Below are positions 50,683-58,793 of a stretch of 64,000 nt of DNA, one piece after another. Origin of the DNA: Phyllobacteriaceae bacterium (GTDB taxonomy: Bacteria; Pseudomonadota; Alphaproteobacteria; Rhizobiales; Rhizobiaceae). Location: the NCBI GenBank assembly GCA_002708825.1, contig PAPF01000018.1:1-64000 (forward strand), read 5' to 3'. Position 1 is the stretch's first letter. The number at the start of each line of letters is the position of its first letter. The notes under the pieces are model-generated. The model made no database searches. It was not told where the DNA came from and was given only the letters and a program-made list of their open reading frames with translations. The position numbers and the translations under genes were made by a program.

Positions 50683-51117
50683 ATGTACAAGACCATTCTC
50701 GTTCCCGTCGACCTGGGCGACAAGACGGTGGCAGGGCGCAGCATCGACGTGGCCGCCGACATGGCCAGACGCTACGGCGCGCAGTTGCATGTTCTGACCG
50801 TCGTGCCGGCCTACGGCTTCGCCATCGTGGGTGCGGGCTTTCCCGCGAACTACGAGCAGAAGATGCTGACCAATGCGCGCACCGCGCTCAAGGACTTCCT
50901 CGCGGAATGCCCGCTCGACGGAATTTCAGTGCAGGGGCATGTCGCGCATGGCACGATCTATGACGAGATCATGAAAGCGGCCAATGCGCTCAAGTGCGAT
51001 CTCATCGTCATGGCCTCGCACCGTCCGGAACTGAAGGACTACCTGCTGGGCCCCAATGCCGCGCGGGGGGTGCGTCACGCCCGCCAGTCGGTTTTCGTGG
51101 TACGTGACGCCGGGTGA
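50683..51117 (+). CDS. Universal stress protein A family, TRAP-associated (TeaD-like)
   Basis: This 144-residue UspA-fold protein has MYKTILVPVDLGDKTVAGRS and the C-terminal nucleotide loop variant ASHRPELKDYLLGPNAARGV. The LLG-x2-A pattern after a shortened loop is like TeaD, the ATP-binding regulator of the Halomonas TeaABC TRAP transporter. It lies 13 nt after the permease gene with GAGGGGAGA upstream, so it probably tunes transport activity. ATG at 50683 is chosen as the family start; a longer frame reads permease sequence out of frame. Confidence 0.9.
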   Translation: MYKTILVPVDLGDKTVAGRSIDVAADMARRYGAQLHVLTVVPAYGFAIVGAGFPANYEQKMLTNARTALKDFLAECPLDGISVQGHVAHGTIYDEIMKAANALKCDLIVMASHRPELKDYLLGPNAARGVRHARQSVFVVRDAG

Positions 51118-51123
51118 CATGCC

Positions 51124-52452
51124 ATGGGCCAGGCCCATCTTTTCGGACGATCCACCGGAGCGGACATCCCGGTCGCCGTGGGCGGTGACGGCTGCTACAT
51201 CATCGACGCTTCCGGCAAGCGCTATTTCGACGGATCGGGCGGGGCGGCGGTGTCCTGCCTGGGCCATTCCGACAAGGCCGTGGCCGATGCCATCCGGGGG
51301 CAACTCGACCGGATCGCCTTTGCCCATACCGGTTTCTTTTCCTCCGAGCCGGCGGGCGAACTGGCCGATCTGCTGATCGCCCATGCGCCTGAAGGTATCG
51401 ACCGGGTCTATCTGGTGTCCGGCGGCTCGGAAGCGGTCGAAGCGGCGATCAAGCTGGCGCGGCAATATTTCCTGGAGAAGGGCGAGAGCAAGCGCAGCCG
51501 CATCATCGCCCGGCGCCAGAGCTATCATGGCAACACGCTGGGCGCGCTGGCCGCGGGTGGCAATGAGTGGCGGCGCGCGCAATTCGCGCCGCTGCTGGCC
51601 GAGACATCCCATGTCAGCCCGGTCTATGAATACCGGGGGCGCCATGCCGGCGAGAGCGCCTTCGATTACGGCCAGCGCGTGGCCAATGAACTGGAAACGG
51701 AAATCCGGCGTCTCGGCCCGGAAAACGTCATGGCCTTCATCGCCGAGCCGGTGGTGGGTGCGACGGCAGGCGCGGTGCCGCCCGTGGAGGGGTATTTCAA
51801 GCGCATCCGCGAGATCTGCGATGCCCATGGCGTGCTGCTGATCCTCGACGAGGTGATGTGCGGCATGGGCCGCACCGGAACGCTGTTCGCCTGCGAGCAG
51901 GAAGGGGTGCGCCCGGATATCGTGACCATCGCCAAGGGGCTTGGGGCCGGCTACCAGCCGATCGGCGCCATGCTTTGCTCGGCCGCCATTTATGATGCCA
52001 TCGCGGCCGGTTCCGGTTTCTTCCAGCACGGCCATACCTATATGGGCCATCCGCTGGCAGCGGCAGCGTCCTCAGCCGTGCTCCGGCGCATCACGCAGGA
52101 CGGGCTCCTGGACAATGTGCGCGACAAGGGCGACAAGCTGCGCGCCCGTTTGCACGAGGCCTTCGGCCAGCATGCCCATGTGGGTGACATTCGCGGGCGC
52201 GGTTTGTTCATCGGGCTGGAATTCGTCGAGGACCGGGAGACGAAGGTGCCTTTCGATCCGAAGCGCGGGATTGCCAAGGCGCTCAAGAAGGAAGCCTTCG
52301 GGGAAGGCCTGATCTGTTATCCGATGAGTGGCACCATCGATGGCGTGAACGGCGACCACGTTCTGCTGGCCCCGCCCTTCATCATGGATGACGCCCAGGT
52401 TGACGAGGTGGTGGGCAAGCTTTCAGCGGCGGTGGCAAGGGTGCTGGGATGA
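51124..52452 (+). CDS. Class III PLP-dependent aminotransferase
   Basis: This 442-residue enzyme has YLVSGGSEAVEAAIKLARQY, PLP contacts in ILDEVMCGMGRTG and the Schiff-base Lys in TIAKGLGAGYQPIGAML. Class III enzymes act on omega-amino groups, beta-alanine, taurine or amines with pyruvate or 2-oxoglutarate. Its product would be a beta-keto acid or semialdehyde, and the next gene encodes a beta-keto acid cleavage enzyme, which makes a beta-amino acid substrate attractive. It overlaps that gene by ATGA. Confidence 0.93.
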   Translation: MGQAHLFGRSTGADIPVAVGGDGCYIIDASGKRYFDGSGGAAVSCLGHSDKAVADAIRGQLDRIAFAHTGFFSSEPAGELADLLIAHAPEGIDRVYLVSGGSEAVEAAIKLARQYFLEKGESKRSRIIARRQSYHGNTLGALAAGGNEWRRAQFAPLLAETSHVSPVYEYRGRHAGESAFDYGQRVANELETEIRRLGPENVMAFIAEPVVGATAGAVPPVEGYFKRIREICDAHGVLLILDEVMCGMGRTGTLFACEQEGVRPDIVTIAKGLGAGYQPIGAMLCSAAIYDAIAAGSGFFQHGHTYMGHPLAAAASSAVLRRITQDGLLDNVRDKGDKLRARLHEAFGQHAHVGDIRGRGLFIGLEFVEDRETKVPFDPKRGIAKALKKEAFGEGLICYPMSGTIDGVNGDHVLLAPPFIMDDAQVDEVVGKLSAAVARVLG

Positions 52453-53237
52453 ACGTCACGCCGCTGCCTGTCCTGATGGTCGCGCCCAATGGCGCGCGGC
52501 GGACGAAGGCCGACCATCCCGCCCTGCCGATGACGGTCGCCGAGACCGTCGAGACGGCGATCGCCTGCCGGGCGGCGGGTGCCGGCGGGTTGCACGCGCA
52601 TGTGCGCGATGGGCGCGGTGCGCATGTGCTCGACGCGGGACTGTATCGCGAACTGATCGGGGAAATGGATGTCCGGGCGCCCGGCATGGCCGTGCAGATC
52701 ACCACGGAAGCCGTTGGCCAGTACACGCCCGCCCAACAGCGTGCGGTGGTGCGCGCCACCATGCCGGACATGGTGTCGGTGGGGCTTGGCGAGATGATCC
52801 CGGACCCGGCCGACGTGGTGGAGGCACGGCGCTTCTATCACTGGGCGCATGAGGCCGGCATAGCCGTGCAGCACATCCTCTATGCGCCCGAACAGGTTGC
52901 GGCCCTTGGCCGCCACGTCGCGGCGGGCGTCATTCCGGATGAGGAATTGCAGGTGCTGTTCGTGCTGGGGCGGTATACCGAGGGGCAGCAGGGCGACCCG
53001 GAAGACCTGACGGGCTTTCTGGCCGCGCTCTCGGCAACGGGGCTATCCGCCGACTGGGCCCTGTGCGCCTTCGGCCAGGCGGAAACGGACTGCCTGCTGG
53101 CCGCGATCAAGGCCGGCGGCAAGGCGCGCTGCGGTTTCGAGAACAGCCTGTGGAACCGCGACGGTTCGCTGGCGCGCGACAATGCCGGGCGGATCGCGGA
53201 AGTGGCGCGGCTTGCGGGCCTCGGGAAAGACGGGTGA
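52449..53237 (+). CDS. Beta-keto acid cleavage enzyme (BKACE, DUF849 family)
   Basis: This 262-residue TIM-barrel enzyme starts LPVLMVAPNGARRTKADHP and has the Zn-binding HxH in GGLHAHVRDGRGAHVLDAG, then MVSVGLGEMIPD. BKACEs condense a beta-keto acid with acetyl-CoA to give acetoacetate and a new acyl-CoA (Kce in lysine fermentation is the type member). Overlap with the aminotransferase suggests a two-step route: a beta-amino acid is transaminated and the resulting beta-keto acid is cleaved. Substrate unknown. Confidence 0.92.
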   Translation: MNVTPLPVLMVAPNGARRTKADHPALPMTVAETVETAIACRAAGAGGLHAHVRDGRGAHVLDAGLYRELIGEMDVRAPGMAVQITTEAVGQYTPAQQRAVVRATMPDMVSVGLGEMIPDPADVVEARRFYHWAHEAGIAVQHILYAPEQVAALGRHVAAGVIPDEELQVLFVLGRYTEGQQGDPEDLTGFLAALSATGLSADWALCAFGQAETDCLLAAIKAGGKARCGFENSLWNRDGSLARDNAGRIAEVARLAGLGKDG

Positions 53238-53305
53238 GGACGGCAACGCCCTGCGTGATCGAAAGTACAAATGACAGGGGGCGGGCAATTGTGGTCTCTT
53301 GAGTC

Positions 53306-53986
53306 ATGGCACGGTTTCTGATCATCGACGACCATCCGCTTTTCCGTGAGGCGCTGCACAGCGCCCTGAAGAGCGTCTATCCGGAGGCGGAAGCCCTGGA
53401 AGCGCGCACCATTGCGGAGGCGCAGGAGATCCTGTCGGGCTCTTCGCCGTCCTTCGATCTCGCCCTGCTCGACCTGAACATTCCGGGCGTGCAGGGCTTC
53501 GAGGGGCTGTTGCAATTGCGCACGGCCTGGCCGCGCCTGCCCGTGGTCGTGGTGTCCGGCCATGAAGACAACCGGATCATCCGCGAGGCGCTGTCCTATG
53601 GCGTTGCCGGCTTCATTCCCAAGTCGGTGCGCAAGGCCGATCTCGCCGCCGCCATCAGCGAGGTGATGGATGGCGCGGTCTATGTCCCGGCTTCCTACGA
53701 GGCGGGCCCGGCCAACGAGGAAAGCCAGGATCGCGCCGAACTGGTCAAGCGCCTTGCAACGCTGACGCCGCAGCAGTTGCGGGTTTTGCAGATGCTCCGG
53801 CAGGGCCTGCTCAACAAGCAGATCGCCTATGAACTCCAGGTGGGGGAGACCACCGTCAAGGCGCATGTCTCGGAAATCCTGCGCAAATTGTCGGTCTACA
53901 GCCGGACGCAGGCGGTCATCGAGGTGTCGAAACTCGACGGGACCGAGCTTTTCCGCGAGAGCCAGGAGTTCACGGTTCCGTACTGA
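53306..53986 (+). CDS. NarL/LuxR-type response regulator, orphan
   Basis: This 226-residue regulator has a receiver domain with acidic pocket IIDDHP, phospho-acceptor Asp in LALLDLNIPGVQG and Lys in GFIPKSVRKADL. Its C-terminal LuxR HTH has LTPQQLRVLQMLRQGLLNKQIAYELQ split over the recognition region. The end carries an acidic tail. No histidine kinase is encoded in the window, and no convincing ribosome site precedes the ATG. It could be controlled by a distant kinase. Similar regulators in proteobacteria control alcohol and acetate metabolism genes. Confidence 0.92.
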   Translation: MARFLIIDDHPLFREALHSALKSVYPEAEALEARTIAEAQEILSGSSPSFDLALLDLNIPGVQGFEGLLQLRTAWPRLPVVVVSGHEDNRIIREALSYGVAGFIPKSVRKADLAAAISEVMDGAVYVPASYEAGPANEESQDRAELVKRLATLTPQQLRVLQMLRQGLLNKQIAYELQVGETTVKAHVSEILRKLSVYSRTQAVIEVSKLDGTELFRESQEFTVPY

Positions 53987-54017
53987 TGGAGCCGTCGCGG
54001 TACCGTCCGGCCCGCGC

Positions 54018-54971
54018 TCAGTCGCCCTTGTCTTCCTTCGTGGCAAACCGCTCCTTCAATCCGGCGCAATGGTCCTCCACATTGGCACGTGGCGTCAGGA
54101 TGACGAAATCGAAGGTTCCGTCCGCCGTGTAGTCGTCCAGTACCCGCGATTCCCCGCTTTCGCTCAGCCCGACGGTCAGCACATCCTTGCCGGGCAGCAA
54201 TTGCGCCAGCACGGCGGGTGCGCCGCGATCTTCGCGCACATGGCCCGCGCCTGCGACGACGAAGGCACCGCGGCCGGCATGGGCGGCCATGGCGGCGGCG
54301 AGCGCGCCGTCGCGGGCGCGCTGGACGGTGATCATCGGTGCGATCATGACCTCCGGCATCATGCCGCAATGGCTGTCGACGAGTTCCTGCTTCAGGCTCT
54401 CCGACGCGGCGGCGGCAAAGGGAAGATCGAGACCGATGCGCGCGGCCTCGCCGGGCTGCAAGGCTTCGCTGCCCTGCCTGCCGATGGCGCGGATCACGTC
54501 GCGGTCGAGGTCGCCTGCGACCAGCGGCAGACCGGCGGTCAGCGCCACTTCGGCAACCGGCCTGTACATGGACCATGAAGGCCAGCCGCGTTTTTCCCAT
54601 TCAAGGGCTTGGCCGAGCTTTTCCGCCCCGGTTTCGCCGGCCCTGTCGAGAACCGGCTGAAGCGAGGCGGGAACCATCTCGAAGACCACGGCGGGGCGTT
54701 TTCCCGCGTCGACCATGGCCTGGAGGATTTCCGCCTGGATCCGGTGATGGTCCGGGTTGTCATGGATTTCGCCGACAGCGACGAATTCCGCATCGCCTAC
54801 GGCGTCAAGCATCGCCTGGACGGTAGTCGCCTTGCCGTCGCGCGCAACGATCGTGCCGTTGAGCGGGTTGTCGCGGAAATGCGCCGATTGCCAGGCGGAC
54901 AGGTCGAGCGCGCCCGCCGGGGATGCAAGGGCAAGGCCGGCGGCGATGGCGAGGATGGCGGATCGGATCAT
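54018..54971 (-). CDS. ChaN-family (DUF399) putative heme-binding lipoprotein-like protein
   Basis: This 317-residue protein has an N-terminal signal peptide (IRSAILAIAAGLALASPAGA) and the ChaN motif VGEIHDNPDHHRIQAEIL with clustered histidines. A C-terminal FVVAGAGHVREDRG follows. ChaN proteins are linked to iron and heme, partnering with PhuW-type proteins. No lipobox Cys is seen at the cleavage site, so it may be periplasmic rather than lipidated. ATG at 54971 has AAGGGAAG upstream; an in-frame extension of 25 residues has no signal character. It diverges from an aminotransferase gene. Confidence 0.85.
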   Translation of the reverse strand: MIRSAILAIAAGLALASPAGALDLSAWQSAHFRDNPLNGTIVARDGKATTVQAMLDAVGDAEFVAVGEIHDNPDHHRIQAEILQAMVDAGKRPAVVFEMVPASLQPVLDRAGETGAEKLGQALEWEKRGWPSWSMYRPVAEVALTAGLPLVAGDLDRDVIRAIGRQGSEALQPGEAARIGLDLPFAAAASESLKQELVDSHCGMMPEVMIAPMITVQRARDGALAAAMAAHAGRGAFVVAGAGHVREDRGAPAVLAQLLPGKDVLTVGLSESGESRVLDDYTADGTFDFVILTPRANVEDHCAGLKERFATKEDKGD

Positions 54972-55010
54972 GCAGGGCTTCCCTTTGTCGTCAGCCTCGA
55001 AAGATGGAGC

Positions 55011-55025
55011 ATCGCAGCCTGCGAT
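55011..55025. promoter_or_regulatory. Palindrome in the chaN/aminotransferase intergenic region
   Basis: ATCGCA and TGCGAT are perfect 6-bp arms around GCC, midway between two divergent genes. Possible operator; the regulator is unknown. Confidence 0.35.
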
Positions 55026-55116
55026 CAATAAGCGCAAATGACGCATGGTTCACGTCTTTTGATCGGTCCGGATGAAATGGCATGATATGGATGACGGCAG
55101 AGAAGAGGGGAATTGC

Positions 55117-56310
55117 ATGCCGCAACTATCCGACCGTATCGCCTCCATCCTGCAGGGCGGGAAAACCGGCTGGGAAATCCACTTCCATGCACTGGCACGC
55201 CGGCAGGCGGGCGAGGACCTGCTGATGGTGACGGCAGGCGACCACGACTTCGACACGCCGGCGCAAACCGTGGCGGCTTGTGCGAGGGCGCTCAATGAAG
55301 GCCACCATCACTACACGCAACTGGAGGGCATTCCGTCCTTGCGCGCCGCCATGGCGCGTGTGTCGGAACAGGTCACGGGCGTGACAACCGGTCCCGCTCA
55401 GGTGCTTGCCACAGGCGGCGGGCAGGGCGCGCTCTACGCGGCGGTGCAGGCCGTGTGCGATCCGGGAAGCCATGCCATCGTCTGCGCCCCCTATTACGCG
55501 ACCTATCCCGGCACGTTCCGCGCCGCCGGTGCGGACTTCACCTTGGTCCATGCCCGTCCGGAGGACGGTTTCCAGCCGCGCGCGGACGAGATCGAGGCGG
55601 CGGTCACGGAACGCACCCGTGCGATCCTGATCAACACGCCGAACAATCCCGCCGGGGCCGTCTATACCCGCGCGACGCTGGATGGCATTGCCGATGTCTG
55701 CCGGCGGCATGATCTCTGGCTGCTGTCCGACGAGGTCTACTGGAGCCACACCGGCGGCAAGCCCCACCTCTCGCCGCGCGCGCTCGATGGCATGGCGGAG
55801 CGCACGCTCGTCATCAATTCCATGTCCAAGAGCCATGGCATGACAGGCTGGCGTGTCGGCTGGCTGACCGGGCCGGAAAGCGTGACCGGGCCGCTGGTCG
55901 CGCTCAACCTCGTTTCCACCTACGGGCTCAACGATTTCGTCTCCCATGCCGCGGTGGAAGCACTGGACAGGGCCTATGGCGTCGACGAGATCACCGCGAT
56001 CTACGCGCGCCGCCGGGCCGCCTTCCGCGCCGCGATGGAGGGATGCGCGGGGTTCACGATCCGCGGCTCCGAGGGCGGCATATACCTGATGGCCGACATC
56101 CGCGAGATCAGCGCGGACGGCGAAGCCTTCGCCTGGGGCCTGCTGGAGGCGGAGAAACTGGCGCTGATGCCCGGCGAGACCTTCGGCCCGTCGACGGCCG
56201 GACACGTGCGCATCTCGCTTTGCCAGCCGGACGCCGTGCTCACGGAAGCGGCGGTGCGCATCCGCCGCCATATCGCTGCGCTGACCGGAGAAGCGCGCGG
56301 CGCGGCCTGA
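55117..56310 (+). CDS. Class I/II PLP-dependent aminotransferase
   Basis: This 397-residue fold-type I enzyme has YTQLEGIPSLRAAMARVSEQ, NTPNNPAGAVYTRATLDG, LLSDEVYW and the PLP-Lys in SMSKSHGMTGWRVGWLTG, with the C-terminal Arg in GHVRISLC. It transfers an amino group between an amino acid and a keto acid. Start at MPQLSDRIAS, preceded by GAAGAGGGG. It converges on a kynurenine-formamidase-like gene, leaving 3 nt. Donor and acceptor cannot be assigned. Confidence 0.93.
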   Translation: MPQLSDRIASILQGGKTGWEIHFHALARRQAGEDLLMVTAGDHDFDTPAQTVAACARALNEGHHHYTQLEGIPSLRAAMARVSEQVTGVTTGPAQVLATGGGQGALYAAVQAVCDPGSHAIVCAPYYATYPGTFRAAGADFTLVHARPEDGFQPRADEIEAAVTERTRAILINTPNNPAGAVYTRATLDGIADVCRRHDLWLLSDEVYWSHTGGKPHLSPRALDGMAERTLVINSMSKSHGMTGWRVGWLTGPESVTGPLVALNLVSTYGLNDFVSHAAVEALDRAYGVDEITAIYARRRAAFRAAMEGCAGFTIRGSEGGIYLMADIREISADGEAFAWGLLEAEKLALMPGETFGPSTAGHVRISLCQPDAVLTEAAVRIRRHIAALTGEARGAA

Positions 56311-56313
56311 GGC

Positions 56314-57132
56314 TCAGGGCGCCAGCCGTCCGGTCAGTTCACTGTCGGGATCGGCCAAGGCGTCGATGACGTTGAAATGGTGCTCGCCCTCTATGGCGAT
56401 GCATTCCGTATCGGCGCCGAGGCCTGCCCAGACATTGGCCAGAAGCGCGTTCTGGCGGACGAATTCCGGCCTTTCGGCAGCGCCCGCCCAGCAGGTGAGC
56501 GAAACGCCGTCGAGCGGTTCCAGAAGGGCCGGGCTCTCGGCGCGCGACTCGGCGAGGTCGAGCCGGAGCAGGTCGTTCAGTTTCGTGCGCATCAGCGGAC
56601 GCAGGTCGTGGACGCCCGAAATCGAAACGACGTGTTCGATGCGGGCGCGGACATCCGCGTCAAGCGGGCTGTCGGCGCAAACCATCCGCGCGGCGAGATG
56701 GCCGCCGGCGGAATGGCCGGACAGGCGGACAGGCCCTTCGATTTCGGCGGCAGCCCGTGTCACTGCCGCGCCGGCCTGGCGGGTGATCCGGCTGATGCGC
56801 GCCTGCGGCGCCAGGGTGTAGCTCGGCATGGCCACGGCCCAGCCACGGGCAAGCGCGCCGGCGGCCAGATGCGACCACATCGACTTGTCGAAGGCGCGCC
56901 AGTAGCCGCCATGGATGAAGACGGACAAGCCTTTCGGCTCAACTTCGGGCAGGAACAGGTCGAGCCGTTCGCGCTCCTCCCCGCCATAGGCGATATCGAG
57001 GCGCGCGCGGTTCTCCGCCAGAAGCGTTTCGCGGAAGGCGGAAGCCCGTTCGCCCCAGCGCGGCGGATAGGCGGCCGCTTCCGGAATATGGCCGAAATTA
57101 TCGTAGGCGTCGTCCCAGTCGGTGACGTGCAT
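56314..57132 (-). CDS. Alpha/beta hydrolase, kynurenine formamidase-like
   Basis: This 272-residue hydrolase has the oxyanion HGGYWR, nucleophile elbow LSGHSAGGHLAARMV and catalytic His near the end in EGEHHFNVID. The HGGYW motif and length are typical of the eukaryote-type arylformamidase/kynurenine formamidase branch, which removes N-formyl groups. GGGGAGGA precedes the ATG. It could deformylate an N-formyl aromatic amine or act on an unrelated ester. It lies next to an aminotransferase gene on the opposite strand, and no other kynurenine-pathway gene is seen. Confidence 0.88.
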   Translation of the reverse strand: MHVTDWDDAYDNFGHIPEAAAYPPRWGERASAFRETLLAENRARLDIAYGGEERERLDLFLPEVEPKGLSVFIHGGYWRAFDKSMWSHLAAGALARGWAVAMPSYTLAPQARISRITRQAGAAVTRAAAEIEGPVRLSGHSAGGHLAARMVCADSPLDADVRARIEHVVSISGVHDLRPLMRTKLNDLLRLDLAESRAESPALLEPLDGVSLTCWAGAAERPEFVRQNALLANVWAGLGADTECIAIEGEHHFNVIDALADPDSELTGRLAP

Positions 57133-57324
57133 GGCGTTCCTCCCCTTGCCGGCGCACAGACTATGCGGGATGGGACGGAACGGGAAGCGGGAACCGCTGG
57201 CCGAAACCTTCCCTTGCGCGACCGGCCCGGCGGACTTGCCAAACCGGCGCCGATGCTCTTACGTGGCGGACAAACAGACGGTGGAAATGCCGGATGACCA
57301 TGCCGAGGGGAGGTCACAGACGAC

Positions 57325-57561
57325 ATGAAATGCGTGTTCGTGCAGCTCAGATGCGTGCCGGGCAAGACCTACGAGGTCGCCGAAGAGCTCTACAGGCGCG
57401 AAATCGCCTCGGAACTGTTCTCCACCTCGGGCGACTTCGACCTGCTGATGAAGCTCTATGTCGATGACGGTGTCGACATCGGCAAGTTCGTCAACGACAA
57501 CATCCTGGATATCGCGGGCATTTCGCGCTCGCTGACGACGCTGACCTTCAAGGCGTTCTGA
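57325..57561 (+). CDS. Stand-alone Lrp/AsnC ligand-binding (RAM) domain protein
   Basis: At 78 residues the whole protein is one RAM/AsnC_trans_reg domain: VFVQLRCVPGKTYEVAEELY, TSGDFDLLMKLYVDD and ISRSLTTLTFKAF. No DNA-binding helix-turn-helix is present, and no longer in-frame N-terminus exists. Such single-domain proteins form amino-acid-binding decamers and may modulate Lrp regulators or act as sensors. It sits 34 nt before an amide/amino-acid-type binding-protein gene, so a sensing role for the same ligand is plausible. Confidence 0.9.
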   Translation: MKCVFVQLRCVPGKTYEVAEELYRREIASELFSTSGDFDLLMKLYVDDGVDIGKFVNDNILDIAGISRSLTTLTFKAF

Positions 57562-57595
57562 CAGATTCAAGAACCGGAAAACGGGAGGAAACGGA

Positions 57596-58735
57596 ATGAC
57601 AAAGACCAAAAAGGTGCTGGCCGCGCTGGCCGGGGTCCTCATGGCGACGGCCGTGCAGGCCGAACCGCTGAAAGTGGGCATGATCACCACGCTTTCGGGC
57701 GGCGGCGCCGGTCTCGGGATCGATGTGCGCGACGGCTTCATGCTGGCGATCAAGCAGGCCGGCGACACGGAGGTCGAGGTCGTCATCGAGGACGACCAGC
57801 GCAAGCCGGACGTGGCCGTCCAACTGGCCGACAAGCTGGTCCAGTCCGACAAGGTGGATGTGCTGACCGGCATCATCTGGTCCAATCTGGCCATGGCCGT
57901 GGTGCCTTCGGTGACCGCGCAGGGCAAGTTCTACCTGTCGCCGAATGCCGGCCCGTCGCAGCTTGCCGGCAAGGGCTGCCACAAGAACTATTTCAACGTT
58001 GCCTGGCAGAATGACGCCTTCTACGAGGCAGCGGGCGCCTGGGCCAGCGAGAACGGCGTCAATTCCGTCTTCCTGATGGCGCCGAACTACCCGGCGGGCC
58101 AGGATGCCGTGAACGGCTTCAAGCGCACGTTCAAGGGCCAGGTCAGCGCCGAGGTCTTCACCAAGCTCGGGCAGACCGACTATGCCGCCGAGATCGCGCA
58201 GATGAAGGCGACCGATGCCGATGTGGTCTTCATCTTCCTGCCGGGCGGCATGGGCATTTCCTTCATCAAGCAATATGCCGGTTCGGGCGCCGACAAGCCG
58301 CTGATGGGACCGGCCTTCAGCTTCGACCAGGGCATCCTGGGCGCGGTCGGCGACGCGGCGCTGGGCGTCAAGAACACCTCGCACTGGTCCAAGGACCTCG
58401 ACAACGCGGCCAACAAGGCCTTCGTGGAGTCCTTCCAGAAGGAATACGGCCGCCTGCCCTCGCTCTATGCCAGCCAGGGCTATGATACCGCGCAGCTTCT
58501 GCTGTCGGCCAAGGGCAAGGCTGCGGTCAGCGACCAGGACGCCTTCCGCGCGGCCTTGAAGGCGGCGGATTTCGCCTCGACGCGGGGTGACTTCAAGTTC
58601 GCCGACAACCACCATCCGATCCAGACCATCTACATGCGCGAGGTGGTCAAGGAAGGCGACGTGGTCACGAACCGCATCGTCGGTCCCGCCATCGAGAACC
58701 ACCAGGACCCGCACGGGGCCGAGTGCCAGATGTGA
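57596..58735 (+). CDS. livJ: ABC transporter substrate-binding protein, LivJ/amide-binding family (second system)
   Basis: This 379-residue periplasmic binding protein has a Sec signal (KKVLAALAGVLMATAVQA, cleavage before EPLKVG) and the Peripla_BP_6 fold: LKVGMITTLSGGGAGLGIDV, LVQSDKVDVLTGIIWSNL. It differs from the first LivJ in export route (Sec, not Tat) and sequence. It heads a complete livJHMGF set facing ureide-degradation genes, so a ureide, purine derivative or amino acid is a reasonable ligand. GGGAGG lies upstream of the ATG. Confidence 0.93.
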   Translation: MTKTKKVLAALAGVLMATAVQAEPLKVGMITTLSGGGAGLGIDVRDGFMLAIKQAGDTEVEVVIEDDQRKPDVAVQLADKLVQSDKVDVLTGIIWSNLAMAVVPSVTAQGKFYLSPNAGPSQLAGKGCHKNYFNVAWQNDAFYEAAGAWASENGVNSVFLMAPNYPAGQDAVNGFKRTFKGQVSAEVFTKLGQTDYAAEIAQMKATDADVVFIFLPGGMGISFIKQYAGSGADKPLMGPAFSFDQGILGAVGDAALGVKNTSHWSKDLDNAANKAFVESFQKEYGRLPSLYASQGYDTAQLLLSAKGKAAVSDQDAFRAALKAADFASTRGDFKFADNHHPIQTIYMREVVKEGDVVTNRIVGPAIENHQDPHGAECQM

Positions 58736-58744
58736 CCTGCCTGT

Positions 58745-58787
58745 GGCGGGCGGCTGATCGGCCGCCCGCCAAGGCTCTCCGGGAGCC
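58745..58787 (+). promoter_or_regulatory. Two hairpins between livJ and livH, the second hiding the livH ribosome site
   Basis: GGCGGGCGGC and GCCGCCCGCC (58745-58770) form a perfect 10-bp stem. GGCTC-TCCGG-GAGCC (58773-58787) follows and contains the only Shine-Dalgarno-like GGGAG of livH. Partial termination and translational control of the permease are both possible. Confidence 0.6.
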
Positions 58788-58793
58788 GGACCG

